From contig NZ_JAENJG010000001.1 in assembly GCF_016597785.1 (NCBI RefSeq), forward strand, positions 1,488,001-1,552,000: a stretch of DNA of 64,000 nt, given 5' to 3'. Positions 50,798-59,121 of the stretch are shown in pieces (positions within the stretch are counted from its first letter, which is position 1; each line of letters opens with the position of its first letter). The stretch is from Leucobacter sp. L43. GTDB taxonomy: Bacteria > Actinomycetota > Actinomycetes > Actinomycetales > Microbacteriaceae. The translations under genes and the position numbers were made by a program. Under the pieces are notes generated by a model. The model saw only the letters and a list, made by a program, of their open reading frames with translations. It ran no database searches and had not been told where the DNA came from.

Positions 50798-50845
50798 ATG
50801 TACTAACCGTTACGTACATGGTACGCCGCGGCGGCTCCGTGTCAA
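50798..50845 (-). promoter_or_regulatory. shikimate operon promoter with TetR-type operator
   Basis: On the minus strand TTGACA (50845-50840), 16-bp spacer, TACCAT (50823-50818). The inverted repeat ATGTAC-N10-GTACAT (50798-50819), with TAACCGTTA in the centre, covers the transcription start just downstream of the -10, the usual site of TetR-type repression. Confidence 0.7.
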
Positions 50846-50892
50846 GAAGAGGCGTACGCTGGCCCCATCCATCACCCGCCGGGAGGCCACGC

Positions 50893-51327
50893 ATGAGCGC
50901 ACTGATCACCACCGCACCACCCCGGGCGACGCCCCTGCAGCATGCCGCCCGGGTGCTTCTGGGGCTCGCGCTCCTGTTCGCAGGGATCGCTCACCTCACG
51001 TTCGCACGCCGCGATTTCCAAGCGCAGGTGCCCGATTGGGTGCCCGCAGACAAGGATTTCGTGGTCGTGGCCTCCGGCATCGTCGAGATCAGCCTGGGCG
51101 GCGCGGTCGCCGTCCTCGGCAGGCTGCGGGTGCCGATCGGCTGGGTGATCGCGGGGTTCTTCATCGCAGTGTTCCCCGGCAACATCTCGCAGTTCGTGAC
51201 CCGCTCAGACGCGTTCGGGCTCGACAGCGATGCCGCGCGCGGGATCCGGCTGGTGTTCCAACCGCTCCTCGTGCTCTGGGCCCTGTGGTCGTGCGGAGCA
51301 CTCCAGGCGATGCGACGCGGGCGCTGA
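50893..51327 (+). CDS. DoxX-like small membrane protein
   Basis: 144 residues, four helices: HAARVLLGLALLFAGIAHLT (about 17-36) followed by FARRDFQAQVPDWVPADKDF, the DoxX-like family pattern, then GIVEISLGGAVAVLGRL and WVIAGFFIAVFPGNISQFV. Family members are poorly understood membrane proteins linked to redox or thiosulfate metabolism. GGGAGG precedes ATG 50893. Transcribed away from the shikimate operon and convergent with the IclR gene, ten bases apart. Confidence 0.82.
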   Translation: MSALITTAPPRATPLQHAARVLLGLALLFAGIAHLTFARRDFQAQVPDWVPADKDFVVVASGIVEISLGGAVAVLGRLRVPIGWVIAGFFIAVFPGNISQFVTRSDAFGLDSDAARGIRLVFQPLLVLWALWSCGALQAMRRGR

Positions 51328-51337
51328 GCGCCGGCGT

Positions 51338-52129
51338 TTACACGTGCCGCAGATCCTCCGCAATCGCGGCGGTCGTCTCCAGCAGACGCGGAACATGCTC
51401 CTCGCGGAGCCGAGCGAGCGAGTCTCTGCTCGCACTCGTCGACACGTTCACCGCCGCGGCGACGGACCCATCGCGGCGACGCACCGGGGCAGCCGCAGAT
51501 CGCAGCCCCACCTCGAGCTCGCCGTCGACGATCGCCCACCCCTGCTCGCGCACGCGCTGGAGTTCAGCGCGGAGCCGCTCGGGGTCGGTGAGGGTCCGTT
51601 GCGTGAGCGCGGGCGTCGGAGCATGCGCGAGCACGGTCTCGGCTTCCGATTCGGGCAACGCCGCGAGCAGTACCCGCCCCATGCTCGTCGCGTAGGCGGG
51701 GAAGCTGGTGCCGATGGTGATGCCGACGGTCATGATGCGCCGTGTCGGCACCCGGGCGACGTAGACGATGTCGCTGCCCGCGAGCACCGCGGCCGACACC
51801 GATTCGCCGGTCTCACGTGAGAGCCGCTCGAGGTGCGGCTGCATCACCTCGGGAAGCGAAAGGGCGGAGAGGTAGCTGAACCCCAGTTCGAGCACTCGCG
51901 GGGTCAGGGCGAAGGCGCGTCCGTCCGTCCGCACGTACCCGAGCGTCTCGAGCGTGCGCAGAAACCGCCGCGCAGCCGCCGCAGGAATTCCGGCCCGCCG
52001 TGAAACGTCGCTGAGGCTGAGCTCCGTATGCTCCGCGTCGAAGGCCCGGATCACGGCGAGCCCGCGCGCGAGCGACTGCACGAAGTCGCCGCTCGCCGCC
52101 TCGCCCGCGGGTTTTGAATGCGCATTCAC
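51338..52129 (-). CDS. IclR-family regulator, PcaR/PobR-like
   Basis: 263 residues. Winged helix at about 20-80: FVQSLARGLAVIRAFDAEHT (hallmark of pca/pob IclR members), LSDVSRRAGIPAAAARRFLR, LGYVRTDGRAFALTPRVLEL. Effector domain with IMTVGITIGTSFPAYATSMG and RVLLAAL. It would sense protocatechuate, beta-ketoadipate or similar and control pcaIJF. GTG 52129 start with AAGGTGGG. The start region contains a 14-base palindrome (52115-52128). Last gene of the pcaIJF-regulator operon. Confidence 0.88.
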   Translation of the reverse strand: MNAHSKPAGEAASGDFVQSLARGLAVIRAFDAEHTELSLSDVSRRAGIPAAAARRFLRTLETLGYVRTDGRAFALTPRVLELGFSYLSALSLPEVMQPHLERLSRETGESVSAAVLAGSDIVYVARVPTRRIMTVGITIGTSFPAYATSMGRVLLAALPESEAETVLAHAPTPALTQRTLTDPERLRAELQRVREQGWAIVDGELEVGLRSAAAPVRRRDGSVAAAVNVSTSASRDSLARLREEHVPRLLETTAAIAEDLRHV

Positions 52130-52170
52130 GCGCCCACCTTACCGGCCCGACCCGGTGGCCTCCGCACGTG

Positions 52171-53340
52171 TCATCGTTCGAGCACGACGGCGAGCCCCTG
52201 CCCCACTCCGATGCAGATCGCGACCACGGCGACGCCCCCGCCGAGACGCCGCAACCCGTGAGCCGCCCGCCCGATGATGCGCCCCCCTGATGCTCCGAGC
52301 GGGTGCCCGATCGCCAGCGCGCCACCGTGCACGTTCAACCGTTCCGGGTCGAGCTCCGGCCACCCGGCCAGGCAGGCGAGCGACTGCGACGCGAAGGCTT
52401 CGTTCAGTTCGACGAAGTCGACGTCGGCCCAGCTGCGCCCGGATCGCGCGAGCGCCCGATTCGCCGCCTCGATCGGGGCGATGGGGAAGAGGTCGGGATC
52501 CACGCCGTGCGTCGCGCGCCCCGTGATGCGGGCGAGCGGCTCTGCGGCGATCGCCCCCTCGCCGCCGATGAGGACCGCCGATGCGCCGTCGTTGATCGAC
52601 GAGGCGTTCCCCGCGGTGACGGTCCCGTCGGCCGCGAACAGCGGTCGTAGGGCGGCGAGCTTCTCGACGGTCGAACCGTCGCGTATCCCCTCGTCTCGAG
52701 CGAGCTCCGCTCCCGGCACCTGCACGATCTCGTCGTCGAACACTCCGTCCGCCCACGCCGCCGCCGCCCGCTGATGCGAGCGCACCGCGAACGCGTCCTG
52801 GCGCTCGCGCGAAATGCTCCACTCGCTTGCGATCCTCTCGGCGGACTCGCCGTTCGAGATGCTCCACGGCGCGGGGAACGCCGGGTTCACCATGCGCCAC
52901 CCGATGGACGTGTTCCACATCGTCTGGTTGCCGACCGACGGCCACTGCTTCGCCGACTTCTCAACGACGAAGGGAGCCCGGCTCATCGATTCGACGCCGC
53001 CGGCCAGCACGATCTGAGCGTCGCCGGTTTCGACCGCTCGCGCGGCCTGGATCACCGCTTCGACCGACGATGCGCAGAGCCGATTGACGGTCGTTCCCGT
53101 GACGGTGGTGGGGAAGCCTGCGAGCAGGGCGCCGAAGCGCGCGACGTTGCGGTTGTCTTCGCCCGCCTGATTCGCATCGCCGAAGATCACATCGTCGACG
53201 CGCCCGGGGTCGATGCCGGTGCGCTCCGCACTCGCCCGCATCACGGCGGCAGCGAGGTCGTCGGGGCGCACTCCGGAGAGAGCTCCTCCGGCGCGGCCGA
53301 ACGGCGTGCGCACCGCATCGTAGATGAATGCTCCGGTCAT
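52171..53340 (-). CDS. pcaF: beta-ketoadipyl-CoA thiolase
   Basis: 389 residues. Thiolase catalytic residues: nucleophilic Cys in NRLCASSVEAV, His in GGALAIGHPLGASGGR, Cys in VAICIGVGQGLA. ESMSRAPFV and NEAFASQSLACL are also present. Splits beta-ketoadipyl-CoA with CoA into succinyl-CoA and acetyl-CoA. Assigned to PcaF from its overlap with the CoA-transferase genes; a general acetyl-CoA acetyltransferase would look similar. ATG 53340 follows GGAGGGACGATC and overlaps the PcaJ stop. Confidence 0.87.
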   Translation of the reverse strand: MTGAFIYDAVRTPFGRAGGALSGVRPDDLAAAVMRASAERTGIDPGRVDDVIFGDANQAGEDNRNVARFGALLAGFPTTVTGTTVNRLCASSVEAVIQAARAVETGDAQIVLAGGVESMSRAPFVVEKSAKQWPSVGNQTMWNTSIGWRMVNPAFPAPWSISNGESAERIASEWSISRERQDAFAVRSHQRAAAAWADGVFDDEIVQVPGAELARDEGIRDGSTVEKLAALRPLFAADGTVTAGNASSINDGASAVLIGGEGAIAAEPLARITGRATHGVDPDLFPIAPIEAANRALARSGRSWADVDFVELNEAFASQSLACLAGWPELDPERLNVHGGALAIGHPLGASGGRIIGRAAHGLRRLGGGVAVVAICIGVGQGLAVVLER

Positions 53341-53996
53341 GATCGTCCCTCCGCAGTCGCATCCGTGAGGCGCAGGCCCGTGGCTGCCTCGAGCATCGGT
53401 ATCGAGTTGTCGCCGAACAGCTCGCGCACGGCGAACCCGTCCTCGATCACCTCGAAAACGGCGTGATCGGTGTAGACCCGCGAGACACACGCGGTGCCGG
53501 TCAACGGATACGAGCAGGCCGCGACGAGTTTCGACTCCCCCTGCTTCGTCAGCAGGTCGGTCATCACGTACACGTGCTTCGCCCCGATCGCGAGATCCAT
53601 CGCCCCGCCGACGGCCGGAATCGCCCCGGGAGCCCCGGTCGACCAATTGGCGAGATCCCCGTTGGAGGCGACCTGGAACGCCCCGAGCACGCACACGTCG
53701 AGGTGACCCCCGCGCATCATGCCGAAGGAGTCCGCGTGGTGGAAGTAGGCGGCGCCGGCGACGGCGGTCACCGCCTGCTTGCCTGCGTTGATGAGATCGG
53801 GATCGACGCGTCCGGCGGCAGGTGCTCGACCCATGCCGAGCATGCCGTTCTCGGTGTGCAGGATGATCTCGGCGTCGTCCGGCAGGTAGTCGGCGACCAG
53901 AGTCGGCGCACCGATGCCGAGGTTGACGACGGACCCCTCGGCGATGTCGGCCGCGATGCGTGCCGCGAGCTCCTCTCGGGTGATGCGGGTGCTCAT
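53337..53996 (-). CDS. pcaJ: 3-oxoadipate CoA-transferase subunit B
   Basis: 219 residues. VVNLGIGAPTLVADYL (about 23-38), active-site Glu in HTENGMLGMGRAPA, and GGHLDVCVLGAFQVASNGDL; these are the hallmarks of class-I CoA-transferase beta subunits. Forms the heterodimer with subunit A and moves CoA from succinyl-CoA to beta-ketoadipate. Overlaps both neighbours by four bases. Confidence 0.88.
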   Translation of the reverse strand: MSTRITREELAARIAADIAEGSVVNLGIGAPTLVADYLPDDAEIILHTENGMLGMGRAPAAGRVDPDLINAGKQAVTAVAGAAYFHHADSFGMMRGGHLDVCVLGAFQVASNGDLANWSTGAPGAIPAVGGAMDLAIGAKHVYVMTDLLTKQGESKLVAACSYPLTGTACVSRVYTDHAVFEVIEDGFAVRELFGDNSIPMLEAATGLRLTDATAEGRS

Positions 53997-54739
53997 GCGA
54001 CGTCCCCCTCGGTCTGCACCGGCGCTCCTGCGAGGTCCACGCCTCCCACGAAGACGCTGTCGCGCAACCAACGGCGCTCGCCGACGGCGACCACGCGATC
54101 CACGTAGATGCCGGGAGTCACCACGACCTCGGGATCGATGTCGCCGAGCGGGACCACCGTGTCGACTTGCGCGATCGTCGTCTGCGCGGCCGCCGCCATG
54201 ATCGGACCGAAATTGCGCGCGGTCTCGCGATAGACGAGGTTGCCCCAGCGATCGGCGTTCCACCCACTGATCAGCGCGAAGTCGGCGCGAATCGGGTACT
54301 CGAGCGCGTATGCTCGCCCAGCGATCTCGCGGATCTCCTTGCCTGCCGCGAGTTCCGTGCCGACGCCCGTGGGGGTGTAGAAGGCGCCGATGCCGGCGCC
54401 GGCCGCGCGGATCCGCTCCGCGAGGTTGCCCTGCGGCACCAGTTCGAGCTCGATTGCGCCTGCACGATAGAGCCCGTCGAACACCCAGGAATCCGCTTGT
54501 CGGGGGAACGAGCAGATGATCTTGCGTACGCGACGCTCGGCGAGCAGCGCGGCGAGGCCGTCGTCACCGTTTCCCGCATTGTTGTTCACGATCGTGAGGT
54601 CGCTCGCGCCGTGAGCGATGAGTGCGTCGATCAACTCGATGGGCTGCCCGGCTCTGCCGAATCCGCCGATCATCACCGTAGCGCCGTCGTGAATGCCCGC
54701 CACCGCGGCCGCAGGATCCGGCACCGTCTTGTCGATCAT
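53993..54739 (-). CDS. pcaI: 3-oxoadipate CoA-transferase subunit A
   Basis: 248 residues. GATVMIGGFGRAGQPIELID (about 19-38), LVPQGNLAERIRAAGAGIGA, FYTPTGVGTELAAGKE; subunit A of class-I CoA-transferases. First gene of pcaIJF-R. ATG 54739 has no clear ribosome site; an upstream in-frame GTG near 54755 could also serve. Two inverted repeats with TTCG/CGAA half-sites lie immediately upstream. Confidence 0.88.
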   Translation of the reverse strand: MIDKTVPDPAAAVAGIHDGATVMIGGFGRAGQPIELIDALIAHGASDLTIVNNNAGNGDDGLAALLAERRVRKIICSFPRQADSWVFDGLYRAGAIELELVPQGNLAERIRAAGAGIGAFYTPTGVGTELAAGKEIREIAGRAYALEYPIRADFALISGWNADRWGNLVYRETARNFGPIMAAAAQTTIAQVDTVVPLGDIDPEVVVTPGIYVDRVVAVGERRWLRDSVFVGGVDLAGAPVQTEGDVA

Positions 54740-54750
54740 GAACGCGTCAT

Positions 54751-54783
54751 TTCGCACAGCGAAGTAAAGTTCGTCATGCGAAC
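54751..54783. promoter_or_regulatory. tandem inverted repeats, candidate IclR/PcaR operators
   Basis: TTCGC-ACA-GCGAA (54751-54763) and GTTCG-TCATG-CGAAC (54769-54783), spaced 18 bases centre to centre. They lie in the divergent region between pcaI and the SDR gene. IclR proteins often bind two such sites. Confidence 0.55.
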
Positions 54784-54851
54784 ACACTACCCGATTGCGG
54801 CGGTGGGGCACACCCCTGGTCGTCCGCACCGCGTGCTGGCAGACTGGGCCG

Positions 54852-55625
54852 ATGCCTCTTACCGCACTGATCACCGGCGCATCGACCGGACTCGGAGCCG
54901 AGTTCGCCCGGCAGCTCGCCGCCGCGGGCGTCGACCTCGTGCTCGTCGCACGCGACCGCGAACGGCTCGAGATCCTGGCCGCCGAGCTGCGGGATCGCCA
55001 CGGCATCGACGCCTCCGCGCTGCCCGCCGACCTCACCCGCGCTCCCGACCTGGAGCGGGTGGCGGGCCGACTCAGCGCGCGGGATCGTCCCGTCGACATC
55101 CTCGTGAACAACGCGGGATTCGGTGTTGCCGACGGCTTCGAGACGAGCGAACTCGACGACGAGCGGAGGCTGCACGAACTGCTGTCATGGGTGCCGCTCC
55201 ACCTGTCGCACGCCGCCGTCCCGGGAATGCTCGACCGGGGCTACGGCTGGATCCTGAACGTCGCCAGCGTCGCCGCATTCACGCCGACGGGCACCTACGG
55301 AGCCGCGAAGGCGGCGATCGTGTCGCTCTCGCGCTCCCTCAACGCGCGCTACCGCCGTCGCGGCGTGCGCGTGACCGCTCTCTGCCCGGGCCTGCTCGAC
55401 ACCGAATTCCATGCGCGCATGGGAGAGGATCACCTGCCCCGCCTCCCACGGATCGCCTGGGCGAGCACCGCCCGCGTCGCGCAGGAGGGACTCTCCGCAG
55501 TTCGACGCGGCCGGAGCGTCCTGATCTCCGATTGGCGCTACCGACTCCTCGCGCCGCTCATCCACGTGCTGCCCGACCGACTGCTCGAGCGCACGTCGAC
55601 GACGAACGACGGCGCGCTGAACTGA
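54852..55625 (+). CDS. short-chain dehydrogenase/reductase
   Basis: 257 residues. TGASTGLGAEFARQLAAAG (about 8-26), LVNNAGFG, catalytic Ser in ILNVASVAAF and Tyr/Lys in GTYGAAKAAIVSLS. NADPH-preferring features (Arg in VARDRERLE). Catalyses oxidation or reduction of an alcohol or ketone. ATG 54852 is preceded by CAGACT six bases upstream (leaderless). Shares its promoter region with the pca operon, but a pathway role is not proven; the C-terminus is typical of DltE-like SDRs. Confidence 0.87.
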   Translation: MPLTALITGASTGLGAEFARQLAAAGVDLVLVARDRERLEILAAELRDRHGIDASALPADLTRAPDLERVAGRLSARDRPVDILVNNAGFGVADGFETSELDDERRLHELLSWVPLHLSHAAVPGMLDRGYGWILNVASVAAFTPTGTYGAAKAAIVSLSRSLNARYRRRGVRVTALCPGLLDTEFHARMGEDHLPRLPRIAWASTARVAQEGLSAVRRGRSVLISDWRYRLLAPLIHVLPDRLLERTSTTNDGALN

Positions 55626-55708
55626 GCCCGAGCGGCACCCGCGCGGCCCGCACCGCACATTAATCCGACTCACTGCCCGCGCACGCCGAGCGGGCATAGG
55701 CTGAGGCA

Positions 55709-56722
55709 ATGGTCAACTATCGGTATCTCGGAAACAGCGGCTTCAAGGTCTCGGAAATCACGTTCGGCAACTGGGTGACGCACGCGTCTCAGGTCGCCGA
55801 CGACGCGGCGATCAAGACGGTGCACGCGGCGCTCGACGCCGGCATCACCACGTTCGACACCGCCGACACGTACGCGAACACCGCGGCCGAGGCCGTGCTC
55901 GGGCGCGCACTGGAGGGGCAGCGACGCGAGGGTCTCGAGATCTTCACGAAGGTGTACTTCCCGACCGGCCAGAAGGGGCCGAACGACACCGGGCTGAGCC
56001 GCAAGCACATCCTCGAATCGATCAACGGCTCGCTCCGCCGCCTCGGCACCGATTACGTTGACCTGTACCAGGCTCACCGCTTCGACTACGAGACGCCGCT
56101 CGAAGAGACGTTCCAGGCGTTCGCCGACGTCGTGCGGCAGGGCAAGGCGCTCTACATCGGCGTCTCGGAATGGACCGCCGAGCAGCTGCGCGAGGGGCAC
56201 CAGCTCGCGCGCGAATTCGGCGTGCAGCTCATCTCGAACCAGCCGCAGTACTCGATGCTGCACCGCGTGATCGAGGGGAAGGTCGTTCCGGCGTCCGAGG
56301 AGCTCGGCATCTCGCAGATCGTCTGGTCACCCATGGCGCAGGGCGTGCTCTCGGGCAAGTACCTTCCCGGACAGCCGGTGCCCTCGGGTTCGCGCGCGAC
56401 CGATGGCAAGAGCGGTGCGGAGTTCATGCGGAAGTTCTTGGACGACCGGATCCTCGAGGCCGTGCAGGGCCTGAAGCCGATCGCCGAGCAGGCCGGGCTC
56501 ACGATGCCGCAGCTCGCGATCGCCTGGGTGCTGCAGAATCCGAACGTGGCCGCGGCCCTCGTGGGGGCCTCGCGCCCCGAGCAGCTCGCCGACACGGTGA
56601 AGGCGTCAGGAGTCGTGCTCGACGCCGACACGCTCGCAGCCATCGACGATGCGCTCGGCGACATTCCCAATCGCGACGCCGAGGACACGTACGAGGTGTC
56701 GCCGAAGACCCGTCTGGTCTGA
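55709..56722 (+). CDS. aldo/keto reductase, Kv-beta/YghZ-like
   Basis: 337 residues. GNSGFKVSEITFGNWVTH near the start, Asp/Tyr in TFDTADTYANTAAEAVLG, Lys in IFTKVYFPTG, His in YQAHRFDYET, and ALVGASRPEQLADTVKASGV at the cofactor end. NADPH-linked carbonyl reduction. TAGGCT (55697-55702) is six bases before ATG 55709, leaderless. A long terminator follows, so it is monocistronic. Confidence 0.9.
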   Translation: MVNYRYLGNSGFKVSEITFGNWVTHASQVADDAAIKTVHAALDAGITTFDTADTYANTAAEAVLGRALEGQRREGLEIFTKVYFPTGQKGPNDTGLSRKHILESINGSLRRLGTDYVDLYQAHRFDYETPLEETFQAFADVVRQGKALYIGVSEWTAEQLREGHQLAREFGVQLISNQPQYSMLHRVIEGKVVPASEELGISQIVWSPMAQGVLSGKYLPGQPVPSGSRATDGKSGAEFMRKFLDDRILEAVQGLKPIAEQAGLTMPQLAIAWVLQNPNVAAALVGASRPEQLADTVKASGVVLDADTLAAIDDALGDIPNRDAEDTYEVSPKTRLV

Positions 56723-56760
56723 TCCGGCCGGCCGCTTCCGGCCTGCCGCTCTCCGCCGAG

Positions 56761-56802
56761 CACGGGAGAGTGCGATGCGCTTGCGCACCGCACTCTCCCG
56801 TG
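56761..56802 (+). terminator. terminator after aldo/keto reductase
   Basis: 14-bp perfect stem CACGGGAGAGTGCG (56761-56774) / CGCACTCTCCCGTG (56789-56802), followed by TTAGTTTT, which is also the left arm of the next operator. Confidence 0.85.
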
Positions 56803-56803
56803 T

Positions 56804-56822
56804 TAGTTTTGCCGCAAAACTA
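56804..56822 (+). promoter_or_regulatory. 19-bp palindrome, candidate MarR operator
   Basis: TAGTTTTGC-C-GCAAAACTA, perfect 9-bp arms, 32 bases before the monooxygenase start. MarR sites are typically AT-rich inverted repeats of this size; the MarR gene at 58099 in the same operon is the likely binder. It also overlaps the T tract of the preceding terminator. Confidence 0.7.
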
Positions 56823-56853
56823 CTTGGGGACCTCCCATGAACTGGAGTGATCA

Positions 56854-58095
56854 ATGAAGATCGTCATCATCGGCGCTGGCATCGGCGGCCTCCTCAGCGC
56901 ACTCAGCCTGCACGCCGCCGGCTTCGAGCACATCGAGGTCTACGAGCGATCCGAGGAGATCCGCGGCCTCGGCGTCGGCATCAACCTGCTGCCTCACGCG
57001 GTCCGCGAGCTCACCGAGCTCGGCATCGTCGACGACATCGCCGCACTCGGGGTCGAGCCGAGCACGCTCGCCTACTACAACCGCCACGGTCAGCCCATCT
57101 GGAGTGAGCCTCGCGGCACCGCCGCAGGGTACGCCTGGCCCCAGCTCTCCGTGCATCGGGGGCGGCTGCAGATCGCGCTCCGCGACCTCGTCGAGCAGCG
57201 CGTCGGCGACATCATCCGCACCGGGCACCGGGTCGTCTCCGTGGAACACGGGGAGGAGCAGGATCTGGCGCGATTCACGACGGAGGCCGGCGAGGTCACC
57301 GTGTCGGCTGACATCGTGATCGCCGCCGACGGCATCCACTCGGCTGTGCGCGCAGAGCGCTACCCGGAAGAGGGAGCTCCCCCCTCCAACGGGCTCACCC
57401 TCTGGCGCGGTGTCGCGTACGCCGAACCGTTCCTCGACGGCAGCACGATGGTGATGGTGGGCGACGGCGAGCAGAAGTTCGTCGCGTACCCCCTCGGCCA
57501 GGTCGGAGACGACGGGCGCATGCCCATCAACTTCATCGCTGAGCAGCGGGGAGCAGGATCCGGCCAGGTGGACTGGAACCACCCCATCGACCCGAAGCCC
57601 ATCGTCGAACTCTTCCGCAAGTGGGCGTTCGACTGGATCGACATTCCCGGCCTCATCGCGAGCGCCGACGAGATCCTCGAATATCCGATGGTGGATCGCG
57701 ACGCGCTCCCGCAGTGGACGTTCGGGCGCACCACGCTCCTCGGAGATGCCGCGCATGCGATGTACCCCAACGGCTCGAACGGCGGATCGCAAGCGACCCT
57801 CGACGCCCGCACGCTGGCATTCCACCTCGCCCACGCCCCCACCCCGCGGGACGGCCTCCGCGCGTACGAAGCCGATCGCCGACCGGCCACCGCTGCACTG
57901 CTCGAGCAGACGCGCCAGGCCGGCCCCGAGAAGGTGATGGTGCTCGCCGCGGAGCGTGCGCCTGAGGGCTTCTCGCACATCCACGACGTGATTCCCGAGA
58001 CCGAGCTGGCGGAAGTCGCGACCGCCTACAAGCAAGCCGCAGGGTTCCACCCGGAGATGCTGAACGCGCGCGCTTCGCTGTCCGTCGAACGCTGA
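56854..58095 (+). CDS. FAD-dependent aromatic monooxygenase, PhzS-like class A
   Basis: 413 residues. FAD-binding IVIIGAGIGGLLSALSLHAA (about 3-22), GLGVGINLLPHAVRELTELG with the PhzS-like pattern, WSEPRGTAAGYAWPQLSVHR, the DG motif IAADGIHSAVRAER, and GD motif LLGDAAHAMYPNGSNGGSQA (about 295-314). Hydroxylates aromatic or heteroaromatic carboxylates with NAD(P)H and oxygen; oxidative decarboxylation is possible. First gene of an operon with MarR and DUF3237. Substrate not known. Confidence 0.87.
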   Translation: MKIVIIGAGIGGLLSALSLHAAGFEHIEVYERSEEIRGLGVGINLLPHAVRELTELGIVDDIAALGVEPSTLAYYNRHGQPIWSEPRGTAAGYAWPQLSVHRGRLQIALRDLVEQRVGDIIRTGHRVVSVEHGEEQDLARFTTEAGEVTVSADIVIAADGIHSAVRAERYPEEGAPPSNGLTLWRGVAYAEPFLDGSTMVMVGDGEQKFVAYPLGQVGDDGRMPINFIAEQRGAGSGQVDWNHPIDPKPIVELFRKWAFDWIDIPGLIASADEILEYPMVDRDALPQWTFGRTTLLGDAAHAMYPNGSNGGSQATLDARTLAFHLAHAPTPRDGLRAYEADRRPATAALLEQTRQAGPEKVMVLAAERAPEGFSHIHDVIPETELAEVATAYKQAAGFHPEMLNARASLSVER

Positions 58096-58098
58096 CCG

Positions 58099-58587
58099 AT
58101 GACCGGCATCGTCGACTCCGCCCGCCTCGCCGGCGTCATCTCGCCCCTGCGGCGTGCGCTGCTCAGCGCCGCGCGGGCCGCCGGGGATCTTCCGGAGATT
58201 CCCGATTCTCAGATTCAGATCATCCGCGCACTCCCCTCCGGCACGGCTCTCGCGCCCAGCGATCTCGCTGAGGCGCTCCACCTCGACCGCTCAACGGTGA
58301 GCAACCTGCTCGCCTCGATGCAGCGAGCCGGGCTCGTCGAGCGCCGACCGGACGAGGCCGACGGCCGACGCGTACTGGTGACGACCTCGGAACGAGCCAG
58401 GGCGCTCTTCACCGCCTACGACCGTGCGAGCACCCGCATTCTCGGGGAATCACTCGAAACGCTCGCCGGCGACGACCTGACCTCGATCGCCGCTGCACTG
58501 CCCGCACTCGAACGGCTGCTCTGCGCACTCCTCAGCGCACACGATCCGAGTCTCCCCCGCGCCACCGAAGAACGGAGCACCTCATGA
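58099..58587 (+). CDS. MarR-family regulator
   Basis: 162 residues. Winged helix at about 45-100: APSDLAEALHLDRSTVSNLL (recognition helix) and GLVERRPDEADGRRVLVTTS (wing with the family DxRxxxV pattern). Dimerisation helices at both ends. Starts four bases after the monooxygenase stop and likely controls this operon through the palindrome at 56804-56822, responding to an aromatic acid. Confidence 0.9.
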   Translation: MTGIVDSARLAGVISPLRRALLSAARAAGDLPEIPDSQIQIIRALPSGTALAPSDLAEALHLDRSTVSNLLASMQRAGLVERRPDEADGRRVLVTTSERARALFTAYDRASTRILGESLETLAGDDLTSIAAALPALERLLCALLSAHDPSLPRATEERSTS

Positions 58588-59075
58588 CCCCTCCCGCAGC
58601 GCGCCCGTCGGAATCTGCGCTTCCGGCTCCCGGCCTCGAGCACGTGTTCGACGTCTCCGTCGAGCTCGGTGCGATCGAGGATCACGGTCGGACCCGAGCG
58701 GGCCACCGCAGAGTCATCCCGATTCTCGGGGGCAGCATCTCCGGGGACGTGAAGGCCGAGATCCTGCCGGGCGGCGCGGACTGGCAGATCGTGCGGACCG
58801 ACGGCTCGATCGAGATCGACGGCCGCTACTCGGCGCGCACCGCCGACGGCGAGCTGCTCTACCTGCAGGCGTCGGGGGTGCGCAGCGGAGAACCGCACGT
58901 GCTCGAATCGTTGCTCAAGGGCGAGACGGTCGACCCCTCCGAGTACTATTTCCGCACCGTGGTCACGATCGAGACCTCGGCACCGGCGCTCGCGCACCTC
59001 GAACGATCGCTGTACCTCGCCGTCGCCCAGCGCACGGCGAGCGCTGTGCGCTACGCCACGTACCGCTTCGTGTGA
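58584..59075 (+). CDS. DUF3237 family protein
   Basis: 163 residues. Beta-rich protein: LEHVFDVSVELGAIEDHGRT, then RRVIPILGGSISGDVKAEIL, the DUF3237 (UPF0311) pattern with GGxxxG and DGSIEIDGRYSARTADGE, ending EYYFRTVVTIETSAPALAHL. Family function unknown; often beside flavin monooxygenases and dehydrogenases. It may bind or modify the aromatic product. Overlaps the MarR stop by four bases. Confidence 0.85.
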   Translation: MTPPAARPSESALPAPGLEHVFDVSVELGAIEDHGRTRAGHRRVIPILGGSISGDVKAEILPGGADWQIVRTDGSIEIDGRYSARTADGELLYLQASGVRSGEPHVLESLLKGETVDPSEYYFRTVVTIETSAPALAHLERSLYLAVAQRTASAVRYATYRFV

Positions 59076-59121
59076 CACGACTCGGTGCGTCGCGTCGCAC
59101 GCCCGAGTGGCTGACGCACGG

